A DNA stretch of 64,000 bases, taken from Phlebotomus papatasi (taxonomy: Eukaryota > Arthropoda > Insecta > Diptera > Psychodidae). Within the stretch, counting starts at the first letter, position 1. Each line of letters starts with the position of its first letter. The stretch lies in contig NC_077222.1 in the NCBI RefSeq assembly GCF_024763615.1, positions 34,224,001 to 34,288,000 on the forward strand, in the 5' to 3' direction. A program made the position numbers and the translations under genes. Positions 1 through 9,683 of the stretch are shown one piece after another. The notes under the pieces are model-generated. The model was not told the origin of the DNA. It worked only from the letters and a program-made list of their open reading frames with translations, and made no database searches.

Positions 1-33
1 CGAAAAATCTGAGTCAAAACCTTTGAGTGTAAT

Positions 34-164
34 GCCCTAGACACACTTGCGACTTAAGCCGAGAGACGACTTAGTGGAAAATGATAGAAATGTAGTTTAA
101 CCATTACTTCTGATATAATTACGCTAAGCCGTCTCTCGGCTAATCCTCATGTCTGTCAAGGCCC
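34..164 (+). repeat. Short inverted-terminal-repeat element (MITE), copy A
   Basis: The ends form an imperfect inverted repeat: GCCCTAGACACAC opens the left end and GTCTGTCAAGGCCC closes the right. Further in, both arms carry GCCGAGAGAC or its complement. TAAT occurs immediately outside both ends and may be a target duplication. A second copy lies in reverse orientation at 56995-57125, so this is a dispersed element and not a local hairpin. It has no coding capacity. Confidence 0.7.
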
Positions 165-385
165 TAATGTGATGTTTTCTCAAAATAAGAGTACCATTTT
201 ACGCTAAAAGAACATGTTTTTCCTGTATTCAATTTTTTCTCAAAACTTTACCAATTATTTTTAGTTATGTTTTATAAAATTGTTAAAAATAAAATTACAA
301 GGGGTGAATAAGTGGCTTTCAGAGTGAACCGTTAGCGGGGATCGGCAAAATAGTGCCAATCAAGGGCTAGAAAACGGCAGATTGG
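165..385. other. AT-rich flank of the retroelement, no gene seen
   Basis: No coding region is visible. The last ~60 bases contain AATAGTGCCAATC, which is complementary to GATTGGCACTATT spanning the insertion junction. The retroelement therefore landed in a small pre-existing inverted repeat, whose other half resumes at 8940. Confidence 0.4.
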
Positions 386-608
386 TGAAGCGAAATGAAA
401 AGGCGTGGTGAAGTTTTCGCGGTTTATTGAGTAGAACTGAACCAAATTACAATGGGTCGCGAACATTTTATAATGTCGCGACATTTCTTGTATAAAAATA
501 ATAATAAATTTAATATAAATAATGGAAAGAGGAAGAGTGAAGGTGTCAAAGCAGGAAAAGTGCATTCTAAAAGTTAAGCATTTTGGGCACTTTTCCTGTT
601 TTGCAACA
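386..608 (-). repeat. 3' LTR of the errantivirus-like element
   Basis: The 223 bp begin TGTTGCAAAACAGG on the minus strand and end CGCTTCA. By eye they are identical to 8717-8939. The polypurine tract abuts the outer TG, which fixes this copy as the 3' LTR. The host side carries the target duplication TTGG (382-385). Confidence 0.92.
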
Positions 609-621
609 CTCCTCCCCTTTT
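609..621 (-). promoter_or_regulatory. Polypurine tract (plus-strand DNA primer)
   Basis: Read on the minus strand this is AAAAGGGGAGGAG, directly against the TG of the 3' LTR. That is the position and composition expected of a retroelement polypurine tract. Confidence 0.82.
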
Positions 622-1074
622 GGACGAAGGCATATAAATTAATATATCTAATTACATTAAATTTTTTTTTTTTTTTTTTTTTTACAATGGTGTATCTTTC
701 TTTTTTTTTGTATATAATTTGTATTTTTGTATACGATTGGCAATAAAATTTTAAAATTCATATCATTAATGTAGACTATGTTTTACAATAAAAAAAGACA
801 ATTAGATTATAAGTTACAATAAATAGTTATAAATTATAGCTTGTTTGTTTACCGTGATCGTCAAATATAATAATGATACAATAGTATAGAAAAGTATAGT
901 ATAGTATAGAATATAAAATATAGTATAATAAATAGTGGTATAAAATATTGCAAATATTAGCATTACACAATGAATAGATTACTTAAATTAATTATTTTTG
1001 TATATAGCTACTTTTTTTTTTGGCGGTGTTTTTTTTTTTTTTTTATATATAAAGAAAAGAATACTCTGGAAGGG
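622..1074 (-). other. Non-coding region between env and the 3' LTR
   Basis: This stretch is very AT-rich, with long T and A tracts (about 662-683 and 1012-1044) and TAGTATAG-type short repeats near 893-930. No coding sequence is visible. It corresponds to the 3' untranslated part of the retroelement RNA. Confidence 0.6.
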
Positions 1075-2960
1075 TTATTTTAAAAAGATAGGTTTTCTTA
1101 TAGGCGTTTCATAGACGTCATTTGGTAGAGGAGGCGGAAGAGCAGGTAATGACGGTCGTTCAAGCAATACCGAAGAAGCTACAATAGGAATCGGTGGCGA
1201 AATCACTGGAGGTGATATACTGATTGAGGTTAAGGGGGATGCAGATCGTATTTTACTATTACCCAAAGATGACTTCTTTAAGTATAAATATACCACGATG
1301 CATATAATAACTATGATTGCAATTATACCGGAGGATTGAGGGATAATATGAGTATTAATAAAAGAACTATGATTCTTATGTAGGTCATCTGAAAGTCGGA
1401 TTGATTCTTTTAAGAGAGTTTGCAGATGATCATTCCTAACGTTAGCAGTAATTGTAAGGGGTTTGATAGGGGTATATATTGAGGCATTGATAGTTTTAAG
1501 TTTTCCTAATTCTCCCAGAGTTTCCATATCCAGGGCACGTGAGTTAATACTATCGAGAGCTATATTCGAGATTATGTGCAGGCCTTCATTACTGAGTGTA
1601 CAACCAGCTTCTAACTGAATTATTCCCTTTTTGGGTAATGACAACTCAACAACTTCTTTTGAATTACAACTTAAATAAACTGAAGCATTTTTAGACAAGG
1701 TGAAAAGAAATATATCGTTGTTGATATGTATCCACATGTTAAAATTGGGATTTGAAGGTACTAAAGTACATAATTCTGCTGAGCCCCTGGTAATAGAAAA
1801 CTCACATGAAGGAATTTGGGATGAACGAAATATTTTCGAATGACATATTGGCAAGGAAGTTCCTTTACACGATTTTAATTTGTTGGAATTCATTAAAACA
1901 TAGGAAGTTCTAAAACTGTCTACTGCTATATAGGGATATTGAATATTCAAAATTCGAGACACATTATTAAGTTCTTGGGGCAAGGGTATGATATGAAAAA
2001 GATTAAATTTTGGTTTGTGACAAAGAGGGATCTTTAAAAACGCAGTGATTCTCTTTAATGATCCAACAATTTTTAAGTCTGCGACTTCATATAATTGAGA
2101 AATTTTGAGGGGAGGTAGTGCCTTAGACTGAGGGATCCGTGGGTATAATTGTCCCAATTCTTTTTCGAGAGTGTCTGGATCTAGGAGAAGAGGATGACAC
2201 TTTCCTCCCATGGCAGTGTGGACTATATTGAGAAGTTCATCAATATTATGCTGCAATTTTTCAATTTCCATAACTACCATGTGTTCTAAATGCCTAAATA
2301 ATTCTTCCTTATGTTGATTTAATTTTTCTGTCTGTATTAAATTTACTGTAGTAATTATACTATTTACTTTTTCTTTAGTAGCTTGTAAATCAGTTTTCGC
2401 CTCAGTTAAATCAGATAGAGTAGCATTAATTAAGGATGTATGCATTTTGAGTAAATCTACCGAACGATCGTCTTTACTTTGTATGATATCAAGCTTCTTA
2501 CTCAACTCCTGAACGTCCTCCTGCGTAGCTGTACCGAACAAAAATTGCGATGCATATCCTACGATATTAAACAGTCCTCTTTTAGGCCTTGTTGATTTTA
2601 CGGTAGTTGGTAAAAGAAGACGCTTCAATACGGTGTATGTCCTGTTGCAGGTTCGATGCATGTACTGGATCTTTGTTATCAATTCTCTGCAGTCCTTTTG
2701 GTGTTTAGTTTCATTGTTATGAGCCATGGCGTTGCAAAAATCATTCAATTCGCCTATGTGCAGATTAAGGGTTTTCATGTTATAGTCCAAGTCGGGAAAT
2801 TCCAGGGTTACTGCAAAGGTCCAGTCAGCATCAGTGAGACAAACTTCTCCCATGTTGTACATGTAAGCGTTCTGAGAGTCTTCGACAGGCCAAAGTTGGT
2901 AGTCTGTTTTGTTCGGTGCAACAGCAGGGAGGCTCCAGAGTATCACAAGAAACAAGATTC
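1075..2960 (-). CDS. env: Env-like glycoprotein (errantivirus Env, baculovirus F-like)
   Basis: The open frame encodes about 626 residues counted from the TTG at 2955. It has no ATG at its head. An acceptor-like TATATTTTAG ends at 2961, so translation probably uses a start codon from an upstream exon joined by splicing, as is known for gypsy-type env. What is visible: a hydrophobic leader (about residues 1-13), a furin-type RPKR site (123-126) followed by a GLFN-starting apolar segment that resembles a fusion peptide, heptad-like helical regions behind it, several N-glycosylation motifs, a single membrane segment (about 543-559), and a Pro/Ser-rich tail of about 65 residues. The frame is the same as pol and is separated from it by one TAA (3001-3003). 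Its role would be membrane fusion during transfer between cells; activity is not proven. Confidence 0.88.
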
Positions 2961-3000
2961 CTAAAATATATAATTGGGTGCAGTTAGTTTCCTTGCGGTG

Positions 3001-6000
3001 TTATTCAACATAAAGTTTTAATAAATTATTGTGATACGTCTTTTCAGATTTTCCGATCTGTATTGTCGTGTTTAAAGGAGAAACTATTTTCGTTACCGTA
3101 TAAGGACCTTTACGTTTCGAAAGTAATTTTGAGCTTTCACCCGCTTTTGGAAGTGATTTGTTTATTAGAAGTACTTTATCACCTACTTTAAATTGGACAG
3201 GATTTAATTTAGTATCGTAATAATTTTTAGATTTCTCCTTCTTAGTTTTTAGCATTTCAGCTGCGGTATGTTGAGTAGTTTGTAATTTTCGTTTTAAATC
3301 TGTGATAAAGTCATCGAATGTATATACAGGATCATTCGTGGGGTGGGAAAATGACGAGATATCATATTTTTCACCAAAAATTAATTCATGGGGTGTAAAA
3401 TTGTGTGAATGGTGTTGGGAGGAATTGTAAGCGGCCACAGCTTTAGGGATCCATTTATCCCAATCTGATCTACCATTTTGGGTGAATATTCTTAGATATT
3501 CAGCGAGAGTTCTGTGGGACCGTTCAACTCCTCCAGAGGTTTGAGGATGAAACGGGGTGGCTTGAGTTTTAGTTATATGTAGTAATTTGCACATTCGTTT
3601 AAATACATCAGAGGTGAAACATGCACCTTGATCGCTACATATTTCAATGGGGGTCCCAAAAATACAAATGAATTTATCTACGAAAGCATCGGCTACAGAT
3701 TCAGCGGTTTGATTTGCCATAGGAATGGCTACTAAATATTTAGTCAGTTCATCATATATCGTTAAAAGATATTTATTTCCGGATTCCGTTAATGCAAGCG
3801 GTCCTACGACATCCATAGTCACACGGTAAAAAGCTGAAGGAGGGGTAGATGTGATCATCATTGGCATTTTCGTATGCCTACTAATTTTGTTCTTCTGGCA
3901 ATCATCGCATCTCTCAATAAATTTTGCTATCGTTCTATTCATATTCTTAAAGAAAAACTTTTGTTTGATTTTAGCAGATGTTGCTGTTACTCCCTTATGT
4001 CCATGAAGTGGACTATTATGGAATTCTTTAATGATGTTGTTAATCTTTTCCGGATCTTGAAGTCGAATGATTTTATTGAGATGTACTTTGACCTTCGTTT
4101 GACTATTCATAAAAATAAAATTCAGCATTCTCTTGATCAGAGAATATTTTAAATGTTGTAAATTGATATTCGACTTATGGATTCTTAATACTTTTATGTC
4201 GGTGCTTTCACAGTGATCTTTTAATTTACCGAATATAGAGAATAGGTCTTGATAGCGAATTTGCGTAATTCTGGGAAGTTTACCGAAGACATAGGGAACA
4301 TTATTCATAAGAGATTGTGAAATGTCATAAGGTTCGACATTTTCAATTATATTTTGAATGATAGACTTTTCTATGTCAGGAAAGTCTTCTTTTATATGAC
4401 TGGAGGTGACTAGGATAAATCGTGGATCCTTTAGATTATTTCCGAGGTATTCTTCTTCAATTTCTTCTATCACTTGAGGCAAGTCTATTTCACGAATATT
4501 TAGGAATGCTTCGTAGTCATCAGAAAATTCTTGAGTTTTCTCTGCGATTTTCAAATTAGAATTTTCCATTGAATCATTTTGTTCTCTTTGCAATTTCTTT
4601 TCTTTGTATATGATTGCTTTTGATTTCGATCTAGTGATAGCGAAAATTTTTGAAGGTTGCGAAATTTCAGAAATTGAGTTTTGTGGGACTGGTGCATGAC
4701 TGGATGTATCAAAAGAGTTGATATCGTTATTTTGAATGGGGATTCGTGATAGTGCATCTGCGTTGGTGTTATGAATTCCGCTTTTATGGATTATTTTAAA
4801 AGAAAATTCCTCTAATTTTAATCGCCATCGCAGAATTTTGCTAGACGGTTCACGAATATTGTACATCCAATTTAGAGGTTTATGATCAGTAACTAGTGTG
4901 AATTCTCGGCCGAGAAGGTAAACTCTGAAGTATTTACAGAAGTAATATACTGCAAGAGCCTCCTTCTCAATTGTGGAGTAATTTCTCTCAGCTTTATTGA
5001 GTACCCTACTAGCATACGAAATGACCTTATCATTCTGTGATAGTACGGCACCAATAGCGTAGTCACTTGCGTCCGTAGTTAAAATGAAGCTCTGTGAAAA
5101 ATCAGGATAACCTAGAATAGGTTCGGAAGTCAGTTTGTCTTTCAAAATTTGGAAGGATATTTGGCATTCATCTGACCATAGAAAAGGGCTTTTCAACTTT
5201 TTAGTGAGTTCAAATAATGGTTTAGCTATGGCAGAAAAATTTTGAATAAATCGTCTATAATAAGACGCCAATCCCAAGAATGATCTGACTTCTCTTGGAT
5301 TTCTAGGGACAGGGTAGTTGTTTACAGCTTCGGTTTTCTTGGGGTCCGGTCGCAAGCCATCTGAGGTGACAATGTATCCCAAATATGTTAGTCTAGCTTT
5401 CAGAAACTCACACTTGTTAGGTTGTAGTTGGAGATTGTGTTCATGAAGTCTTTTGAACACTGCATCAAGTTTTTTGAAATGTTCCTCTATTGTGCTGGAA
5501 TATACAATGATATCATCCAGATATGCCATGCAATGCTGTTCAAGCAAATCTCCTAATACCCCGCGAACCATACGCGAAAAGGCTGCTGGGGCAGAACAGA
5601 GCCCTTGTGGGAGACGCTCAAATTCAAAATGGGATCCGAGGGCACTGAAAGCCGTTTTATGTCTGCTTTCTTCTGATATTTTCATTTGATAGTATCCCGA
5701 GGCCATATCTAAAGTGCTGAAATAACGACAATTACCAAGACGATCAAATATATCGTCTATATTTGTGAGAGGGTGTTGATCCTTGATGGTGATTTCATTC
5801 AATCGACGAAAATCTATCACTATCCTCCACCTAGGATTCCCGTTAGGATCTGGTTTCTTTTTAACCACGATCAAAGGACTGCAAAAGGGGGAATAACTAG
5901 GACGTATTATGCCACTATCAAGCATCTCTATAATTTGTCGTTTTACCTCCTCTCGTTGGTGAAAGGGAATTCTATAAGGCTTTTGGTTGATAATTCCGGA

Positions 6001-7092
6001 TCCAGGTATAGTTTTGATCTTATACTCTGCACAATTTGCGTGTGACAATTTGTCCCCGTCTAAATGAAATACCTCATTATATTTTCGGCACAGACTATGC
6101 AATTTTTCTCGGTCATTAACATTCAGTTTTTCATTAACTTGAAGAATTGACAAAATTTTATTTGCCCTTGCTTCTATATCTGAATCATCATTTTTAGTGG
6201 TGGGCTCCAAAGAGAATACACAATATTCGTGGAGAAGGTCAGTAATCGGAGCAATGCGTTGCACTTGAACTGTGTGCGGATTTTTATTTATTATGGGAAT
6301 TCGCGCTTTATTATTTATTGGGGTGATGACACAATCCGGAATATATACTTTGTCATCAAAATTATGTTGGTGACACACTTGAGGTTCATTATGCGGAAAT
6401 GCAAATTCAACATAAGTTTCGGAATTGGGTCTCAATTGAATTTGGTCTGAATCAGCATTTTGTGAAGAAATTCTTTCTGTGGGCTCATTGGTCTTGTCAT
6501 GCGTGGAAGACTGATTTTGGGGAGAATCATCGAATTCTGGCGATAAGAGCGGATCGCTTTTTGCATGCGATTTAGATAAATTATTTTGGCCAGGGGAATT
6601 CGAGTTAAATTCATCTTGGAGACGATGCTGATCCAGAGAAAAAGGAATGAATGGAACAGCTATCTGTAATTTGTTAAAGAGAACGAGCCTTTGATTGACA
6701 TGTATCACTGCATCTAATGCTGATAAAAGATCTCTCCCTATGATGCCATCAAAAGGGAATGGTCTGTTAGGAAGTACGTGGAGCAATGCTAAGACATCTT
6801 GATGATCAAATGACGTAAATCCCATACGTAGTGAGACTGTACCGAGTGTCTTCACTACACCTTCAGTTATTCCTCCAATTGCCATTGTTCTTGAGACCAC
6901 AACAGGCATTTCCGGGTGTAAGCATCTAAGTTTTATAAAGGAAAAAGGAGAGCCGGTGTCCACTAAAAATGTAAATTGAGCCCTATCTGTTTTGTAAACG
7001 CAATATACTTCTAATAAGTGAGGATTTTCGGGCTTTTCAATAAAATAGCTGGGTATTTTAATAACTTTTTCCCGGTCGACAGGTGATCTCAT
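3001..7092 (-). CDS. pol: Pol polyprotein: protease, reverse transcriptase, RNase H, integrase
   Basis: 1363 residues, uninterrupted. Order of domains: aspartic protease with DTG at 45-47; reverse transcriptase about 360-540 with LPQGL (494-498) and the catalytic YLDD (524-527); RNase H with D674, D736 and D779; integrase with the zinc-binding H1025, H1030 or H1032, C1062 and C1065, then the D,D,E triad D1094, D1154, E1190; and a C-terminal GPY/F module (GPY at 1329-1331). These are the hallmarks of Ty3/gypsy Pol. Its ATG overlaps the gag stop as ATGA (7092-7089). The pol frame is open for only 15 codons upstream of that ATG (stop at 7138-7140). Pol may therefore be made by reinitiation, or by a -1 shift within a narrow window. 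All catalytic residues are present, so the enzyme may be functional. Confidence 0.95.
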   Translation of the reverse strand: MRSPVDREKVIKIPSYFIEKPENPHLLEVYCVYKTDRAQFTFLVDTGSPFSFIKLRCLHPEMPVVVSRTMAIGGITEGVVKTLGTVSLRMGFTSFDHQDVLALLHVLPNRPFPFDGIIGRDLLSALDAVIHVNQRLVLFNKLQIAVPFIPFSLDQHRLQDEFNSNSPGQNNLSKSHAKSDPLLSPEFDDSPQNQSSTHDKTNEPTERISSQNADSDQIQLRPNSETYVEFAFPHNEPQVCHQHNFDDKVYIPDCVITPINNKARIPIINKNPHTVQVQRIAPITDLLHEYCVFSLEPTTKNDDSDIEARANKILSILQVNEKLNVNDREKLHSLCRKYNEVFHLDGDKLSHANCAEYKIKTIPGSGIINQKPYRIPFHQREEVKRQIIEMLDSGIIRPSYSPFCSPLIVVKKKPDPNGNPRWRIVIDFRRLNEITIKDQHPLTNIDDIFDRLGNCRYFSTLDMASGYYQMKISEESRHKTAFSALGSHFEFERLPQGLCSAPAAFSRMVRGVLGDLLEQHCMAYLDDIIVYSSTIEEHFKKLDAVFKRLHEHNLQLQPNKCEFLKARLTYLGYIVTSDGLRPDPKKTEAVNNYPVPRNPREVRSFLGLASYYRRFIQNFSAIAKPLFELTKKLKSPFLWSDECQISFQILKDKLTSEPILGYPDFSQSFILTTDASDYAIGAVLSQNDKVISYASRVLNKAERNYSTIEKEALAVYYFCKYFRVYLLGREFTLVTDHKPLNWMYNIREPSSKILRWRLKLEEFSFKIIHKSGIHNTNADALSRIPIQNNDINSFDTSSHAPVPQNSISEISQPSKIFAITRSKSKAIIYKEKKLQREQNDSMENSNLKIAEKTQEFSDDYEAFLNIREIDLPQVIEEIEEEYLGNNLKDPRFILVTSSHIKEDFPDIEKSIIQNIIENVEPYDISQSLMNNVPYVFGKLPRITQIRYQDLFSIFGKLKDHCESTDIKVLRIHKSNINLQHLKYSLIKRMLNFIFMNSQTKVKVHLNKIIRLQDPEKINNIIKEFHNSPLHGHKGVTATSAKIKQKFFFKNMNRTIAKFIERCDDCQKNKISRHTKMPMMITSTPPSAFYRVTMDVVGPLALTESGNKYLLTIYDELTKYLVAIPMANQTAESVADAFVDKFICIFGTPIEICSDQGACFTSDVFKRMCKLLHITKTQATPFHPQTSGGVERSHRTLAEYLRIFTQNGRSDWDKWIPKAVAAYNSSQHHSHNFTPHELIFGEKYDISSFSHPTNDPVYTFDDFITDLKRKLQTTQHTAAEMLKTKKEKSKNYYDTKLNPVQFKVGDKVLLINKSLPKAGESSKLLSKRKGPYTVTKIVSPLNTTIQIGKSEKTYHNNLLKLYVE

Positions 7093-8666
7093 TGCATTTG
7101 ACCTGCCGACCGAATTTCGTTTTCCGACTCGCGTGTCTCATGAGTCTGAGAACAATTAGAAAATGAATTAAGCGGGAGGGCGGTGGAATTAAATTGACCT
7201 CCTGGGGGATTGAAAAACGTAGTTTCATTAGGATTTAAAGAAGATCTTCCACCAGTATTATTCAATATAGATTGATTATTATTAGAAGTTCGATTAAAAG
7301 ACGAATTGTTATTCTGATGAGCGGAACGATTTTGGCGAAAATTTCTGGAATGATTTGGGCGAAAATTGGAATTTTGGGTGTGAGAGTTGTTTTGGGGCTG
7401 ATTTGAATTATCTCTAGGACGGTTAGACTGATTTCCCCCATGAGAATTTCTGAAATTAGAATTATTTGTCGATCTGTTTCCTATATTTTCCGCTGAATTC
7501 TCAGTTGGGTGGAAGGGAAGAGATCGTAATCTGTTTTCTGCAAAGGTGAGTGCCGCATTAATAGTTTTAAAATCGCGCGTCAGCATAATAATTCTTGTAT
7601 CGGTATTGCGGATTGCACTACAGAATACATCTAATGCCTCTCGTAAATTTTTCGATTTAACTGATGGGGAAAGAATCCCGTCGCAATGGGCAGAACAAGC
7701 CAAGTCAAATGCCCTTAACGCATCCTCTACCCTTTTTGCGAATTGTCTTAATGTTTCCTTAGGTCCTATCGAGAGTTTTTGTAATGAAAGTGCAGCTTCT
7801 CCAATACTCAATTCAGGTTCATTTACAGAATTAATTACATTGCGAAATTCTTCATAAGAATTATAATTTTGACCTCTTAGAACTTCATAAATTTCAGAAT
7901 CTACTTTTAGCAAAAGATATCGAATAAATTCCATATCTCTTGCTCCCTCATATTGCTTGAAAAATTCCTCATAAATTCCATCACAAATCGCGAGAAAATG
8001 GACAATAACTCTTGACTCACCCGTACAAACAGGAATATTTTTGTAGAGTTCCTGGAACTGAAGAAGGTTTCTGCTCTCTTGTAGCGACATTGTAGACGAT
8101 GTAGATGTCCGATGAACAGGATTTGGTGGCAGAGGTGGAGGATTTGTTGGTTTTTGTGGTGGTGATCGCTTTGAAGACTGCTGTGGCTTTGTAGATTGCT
8201 GAGATGGCTCTGGAGGATGCTGAGATGTTTGAGTAGGCTCCAGCGATGATTTTTGTGGCTGAAGCTTTTGTGGAGCCTTTGATGGTTCTCCCAAGGATAG
8301 ATGTTGAGACGACTTTGATGTAGCTTTCCTTGGTGTTTCCTCGTTGAACACAGGAATTTCTTCGTCAGATTCGGATGAATTGAAGACTACAGGCAGCTTC
8401 TCGATCTCTTTCAGCAGAGGAGTCACTCCAAGCGATAGGTGGGTTTGGGCTGTAGAAGGCGTCGGTGGTGACCGTTGTAGTAGACTGCTTTTCTTGAAGG
8501 GATCAGCGGCTTCTAATTTGGCTGCACAGGATGGTTCTGCGACTCCTAAATCGGCTATGCAGGAGGGTTCAGCGGATTTCACTTCACCAGAGCAAGATTT
8601 GCTCTTCACTTTCACTTCTTTGACTAGCACTTTTTTTCCGCGTAAATTAAAGCTAGTGCGCTTCAT
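7089..8666 (-). CDS. gag: Gag polyprotein (errantivirus type, no CCHC knuckle)
   Basis: From the first ATG (8666) the product is 525 residues. The frame also runs 14 codons further upstream, but without an ATG. The N-terminal third is rich in Ser, Pro, Gln and Lys and looks disordered. The middle (about residues 195-370) is helical and capsid-like. The last ~140 residues are a repetitive Asn/Arg/Ser-rich basic tail with no CCHC zinc knuckle. Errantivirus Gag proteins typically lack the knuckle and are thought to bind RNA through a basic region instead. The position directly after the 5' LTR and the 4-nt overlap with pol support the call. The untranslated leader between LTR and ATG is only about 50 nt. 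Confidence 0.88.
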   Translation of the reverse strand: MKRTSFNLRGKKVLVKEVKVKSKSCSGEVKSAEPSCIADLGVAEPSCAAKLEAADPFKKSSLLQRSPPTPSTAQTHLSLGVTPLLKEIEKLPVVFNSSESDEEIPVFNEETPRKATSKSSQHLSLGEPSKAPQKLQPQKSSLEPTQTSQHPPEPSQQSTKPQQSSKRSPPQKPTNPPPLPPNPVHRTSTSSTMSLQESRNLLQFQELYKNIPVCTGESRVIVHFLAICDGIYEEFFKQYEGARDMEFIRYLLLKVDSEIYEVLRGQNYNSYEEFRNVINSVNEPELSIGEAALSLQKLSIGPKETLRQFAKRVEDALRAFDLACSAHCDGILSPSVKSKNLREALDVFCSAIRNTDTRIIMLTRDFKTINAALTFAENRLRSLPFHPTENSAENIGNRSTNNSNFRNSHGGNQSNRPRDNSNQPQNNSHTQNSNFRPNHSRNFRQNRSAHQNNNSSFNRTSNNNQSILNNTGGRSSLNPNETTFFNPPGGQFNSTALPLNSFSNCSQTHETRESENEIRSAGQMQ

Positions 8667-8701
8667 GGAATATTCACACACGTGACACTTTGTGCTATTC
8701 C

Positions 8702-8716
8702 TGGTCACGGCACCAC
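8702..8716 (-). promoter_or_regulatory. Candidate primer binding site
   Basis: One base inside the 5' LTR the minus strand reads TGGTGCCGTGACCA. It starts with TGG, the complement of a tRNA CCA end, at the expected place. I cannot name the tRNA with confidence. Confidence 0.6.
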
Positions 8717-8939
8717 TGAAGCGAAATGAAAAGGCGTGGTGAAGTTTTCGCGGTTTATTGAGTAGAACTGAACCAAATTACAATGGGTCGCGAACATTTT
8801 ATAATGTCGCGACATTTCTTGTATAAAAATAATAATAAATTTAATATAAATAATGGAAAGAGGAAGAGTGAAGGTGTCAAAGCAGGAAAAGTGCATTCTA
8901 AAAGTTAAGCATTTTGGGCACTTTTCCTGTTTTGCAACA
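8717..8939 (-). repeat. 5' LTR of the errantivirus-like element
   Basis: A 223-bp direct repeat of 386-608 with TG...CA ends. The target duplication TTGG follows at 8940-8943. It should carry the element's promoter, but I could not place an initiator with confidence. Confidence 0.92.
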
Positions 8940-9404
8940 TTGGCACTATTTTGCTAAAATATTGACAGATCGGCACAATTTGGCCAAAGATCGACAGATT
9001 GACACGATATCAGCAGATCGGCACCATTTTTGGAAGAAACAGACGGATCGGCGCTCGAGTGAACCCCCTTATTAAGTTATCTATCCATTGTAAAATTATT
9101 TACATTTAAATATGAAAAGAAGGGGAAATCAGAAAATGAAATTTCTATAACTCAAAATGTGATTGAAATTAGTTTACGGAATCTTCGTATTTTACATTTC
9201 GTATTTTACCATTTAGTATTTTATATTTCGTCTTTCATACATTTTCTACAAAAATTGAATATTTCGTCTGCCATACATTTCACATAAGCATATTATCTAA
9301 TAAAATAATAAAAGTGCAGTTTTACAAGGTCAAAGGCGCTATGCGCCTTGGGTCTGAGTTTGAAGTTGAACTTCCAGCTCTAATTTCAGTAGTGTATATT
9401 ATGG
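8940..9404. other. Right flank of the retroelement, no gene seen
   Basis: The first ~120 bases contain loosely repeated words such as GATCGGCAC and GACAGAT, probably an old repeat into which the retroelement inserted. The rest is AT-rich, with short repeats of ATTTCGTATTTTAC type at about 9185-9230. No coding region is visible. Confidence 0.4.
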
Positions 9405-9603
9405 CTAAGGGAAATTTTCTGTGTTTTTGGAAGTTATAAGTAGCGCCAGTTGGGGCAAAGGGAAATTCTCTGTACTTTGGGAAGTTATCAGTAGGCCCCT
9501 ATTGGGGCATAGGGATATTTTCTGTGGTTTTGGGAAATTTATCAGTATCGCCTGTTGAGGCAAAGATTTTCTGTGCTTTGGGAAGTTATTAGTATCGCCT
9601 AGG
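9405..9603 (+). repeat. Minisatellite, about four units of 50-65 bp
   Basis: The words AAATTTTCTGTG, TTTGGGAAGTTAT, CAGTATCGCC and GGGGCAAAG recur in the same order about four times with small differences. The only open frame here (minus strand) has a repetitive translation that simply follows the repeat. Confidence 0.7.
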
Positions 9604-9683
9604 GTCATTTGCCTAAAGCGAGACAGTTTGGAAAGTTGGACAAAGCAGTGGGGAATGTGAGACACCTCCCTAAAAACTTGATA

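Larger units (their letters stand above)
386..8939 (-). mobile_element. Endogenous retrovirus-like LTR element (Ty3/gypsy, errantivirus type) with gag, pol and env
   Basis: This 8554-bp element is transcribed from the minus strand. It is bounded by 223-bp LTRs starting TG and ending CA, flanked by TTGG at 382-385 and 8940-8943. In minus-strand order it has the 5' LTR, a primer-binding-site candidate, gag, pol (protease, reverse transcriptase, RNase H, integrase), env, a polypurine tract and the 3' LTR. All three frames are open, and I see no difference between the LTRs, so insertion looks recent. Gene order, a gag without CCHC knuckles, and an env with a furin-type site and fusion-peptide-like segment match insect errantiviruses. 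It lies downstream of the visible EndoB exons on the same strand, so it may sit inside an EndoB intron (inference). Confidence 0.93.

Noticed and set aside
7092..7137. Classical -1 slippery heptamer for gag-pol (GGAAAAC near 7120)
   Set aside because: It does not fit the X XXY YYZ pattern in the gag frame, so I do not claim a frameshift site.
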